Made by a program: the position numbers and the translations under genes. A stretch of 6,557 bases of DNA, taken from positions 3,584 through 10,140 of the forward strand of contig DNRP01000060.1 of assembly GCA_003499955.1 (NCBI GenBank), in the 5' to 3' direction. This document shows, piece by piece, positions 6,163 to 6,557 of this stretch. The DNA is from Cyanobacteria bacterium UBA9971 (lineage in GTDB: Bacteria; Cyanobacteriota; Vampirovibrionia; Gastranaerophilales; UBA9971). Every line of letters begins with the position of its first letter. The first letter of the stretch is position 1. The notes under the pieces are model-generated. The model was not told where the DNA came from, did no database searches, and saw only the letters and a list, made by a program, of their open reading frames with translations.

Positions 6163-6190
6163 TTGCTATAGTTGCTATTGCAACTATAGT
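6163..6190 (+). promoter_or_regulatory. Candidate promoter of the MarR-family gene
   Basis: TTGCTA (6163-6168) and TATAGT (6185-6190), 16 bases apart, could serve as -35 and -10. Both overlap the palindrome at 6166-6189, the arrangement expected of an autorepressed MarR gene. The leader would be about 50 bases. The hexamers are imperfect. Confidence 0.4.
6166..6189. promoter_or_regulatory. Perfect 10-bp-arm palindrome, probable MarR operator
   Basis: CTATAGTTGC and GCAACTATAG flank a TATT spacer. The AGTTGC...GCAACT form is typical of MarR-family operators, and the site is 60 bases before a MarR-type gene. Because T-rich DNA follows, a terminator for the hydrolase gene is an alternative, but the stem is AT-rich (four G-C pairs of ten) and a long way (47 bases) from that stop. 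Confidence 0.55.
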
Positions 6191-6237
6191 TTGTTTTTGC
6201 TTTAATTATCATAACAATTAACGGTGTTTAGACAATT

Positions 6238-6245
6238 GGGGAAGG
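6238..6245 (+). promoter_or_regulatory. Strong purine-rich ribosome binding site of the MarR-family gene
   Basis: GGGGAAGG ends four bases before the ATG at 6250, the most G-rich ribosome site in the window, and decides this start. Confidence 0.6.
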
Positions 6246-6249
6246 TAAT

Positions 6250-6557
6250 ATGGATACTCAAAAATTTGTTAATGAAGATTGTATGAGTTATTTTATCGGA
6301 AAAACCGTACAAAGTATTAAAAATCTTGTTTTTAGGGAGTTTAAAGCAAAAAATTTTAACATTACTCCTGAACAATGGGCAGTTATGTCATATCTTCACA
6401 AAGAAGACGGGCTTTATCAAAAGCAAATAGCAGATTTTTTGTATAAAGATAAGCCCACTGTAACAAGAATTCTTGATATTCTGGAAAAAAGAAATCTGAT
6501 AATCAGAATTTCCGACGAAAAAGACCGCAGAAAGTTTAAAATTTATCTTACGCAGGA
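6250..6557 (+). CDS. MarR-family transcriptional regulator, 3' end missing
   Basis: An open frame of 102 codons that runs off the window. It begins MDTQKFVNEDCMSYFIGKT and continues with a first dimerisation helix, then ITPEQWAVMSYL, the recognition-helix region DKPTVTRILDILEKRNLI and the wing with DEKDRRKFKIYLT. That order is the MarR winged helix-turn-helix. Such dimers usually repress their own gene and a neighbouring efflux, detoxification or stress gene and release DNA on binding a phenolic ligand or on oxidation. A Cys at residue 11 near the N-terminus is worth noting for a redox role, but only as a possibility. About 40 residues are missing. The palindrome upstream fits as operator; target genes would lie beyond the window. 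Confidence 0.92.
   Translation, partial: MDTQKFVNEDCMSYFIGKTVQSIKNLVFREFKAKNFNITPEQWAVMSYLHKEDGLYQKQIADFLYKDKPTVTRILDILEKRNLIIRISDEKDRRKFKIYLTQ

Overview
The window is AT-rich bacterial DNA, dense in genes and with short intergenic gaps. It carries a cut-off murA, a small repeat protein, a membrane glycosyltransferase, a soluble histidine kinase with its response regulator, and a cluster of small regulatory genes. The host is uncertain. The murA product reads much like cyanobacterial MurA (motifs AAQEPEIVDLANF and IPDRIEAGT), and the very low G+C with a non-photosynthetic gene set would fit a Vampirovibrionia/Melainabacteria-type relative of Cyanobacteria. This is inference from remembered family sequences, not from a search.

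Positions 1-2951 read forward: the C-terminal three quarters of murA (peptidoglycan precursor synthesis), then a 112-residue protein built from two copies of one roughly 50-residue unit, then 27 bases later a GTG-started 518-residue GT-C type polytopic glycosyltransferase. The last two look co-transcribed and envelope-linked through their neighbours. Positions 2952-3291 look like an empty gap but hold, on the minus strand, a 55-codon GTG-started gene for a two-helix membrane protein that resembles AtpZ/AtpI of F-type ATP synthase operons. No ATP synthase gene lies beside it.

Positions 3292-5325 are a two-gene signalling operon: a soluble PAS-like/GAF/HisKA/HATPase kinase and, 3 bases downstream, a stand-alone receiver. 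Both resemble the DivJ/PleC and DivK style of proteins. The kinase has no Shine-Dalgarno sequence, and a good -10 box sits where transcription would begin at or next to its ATG. An 85-bp palindromic repeat of a widespread TCATTGCGAG type separates this operon from the next, convergent gene.

Positions 5465-6119 hold a divergent pair: a small XRE-type regulator (minus) and a compact HAD-superfamily phosphatase-like protein (plus). The gap between them contains two near-identical dyads, about 31 bp centre to centre, bracketing a -35/-10 promoter, which suggests repression by the XRE protein. The window ends inside a MarR-family regulator gene (from 6250). A 10-bp-arm palindrome upstream of it shares the core TTGCTATT(A)GCAA with the two dyads of the divergent promoter.
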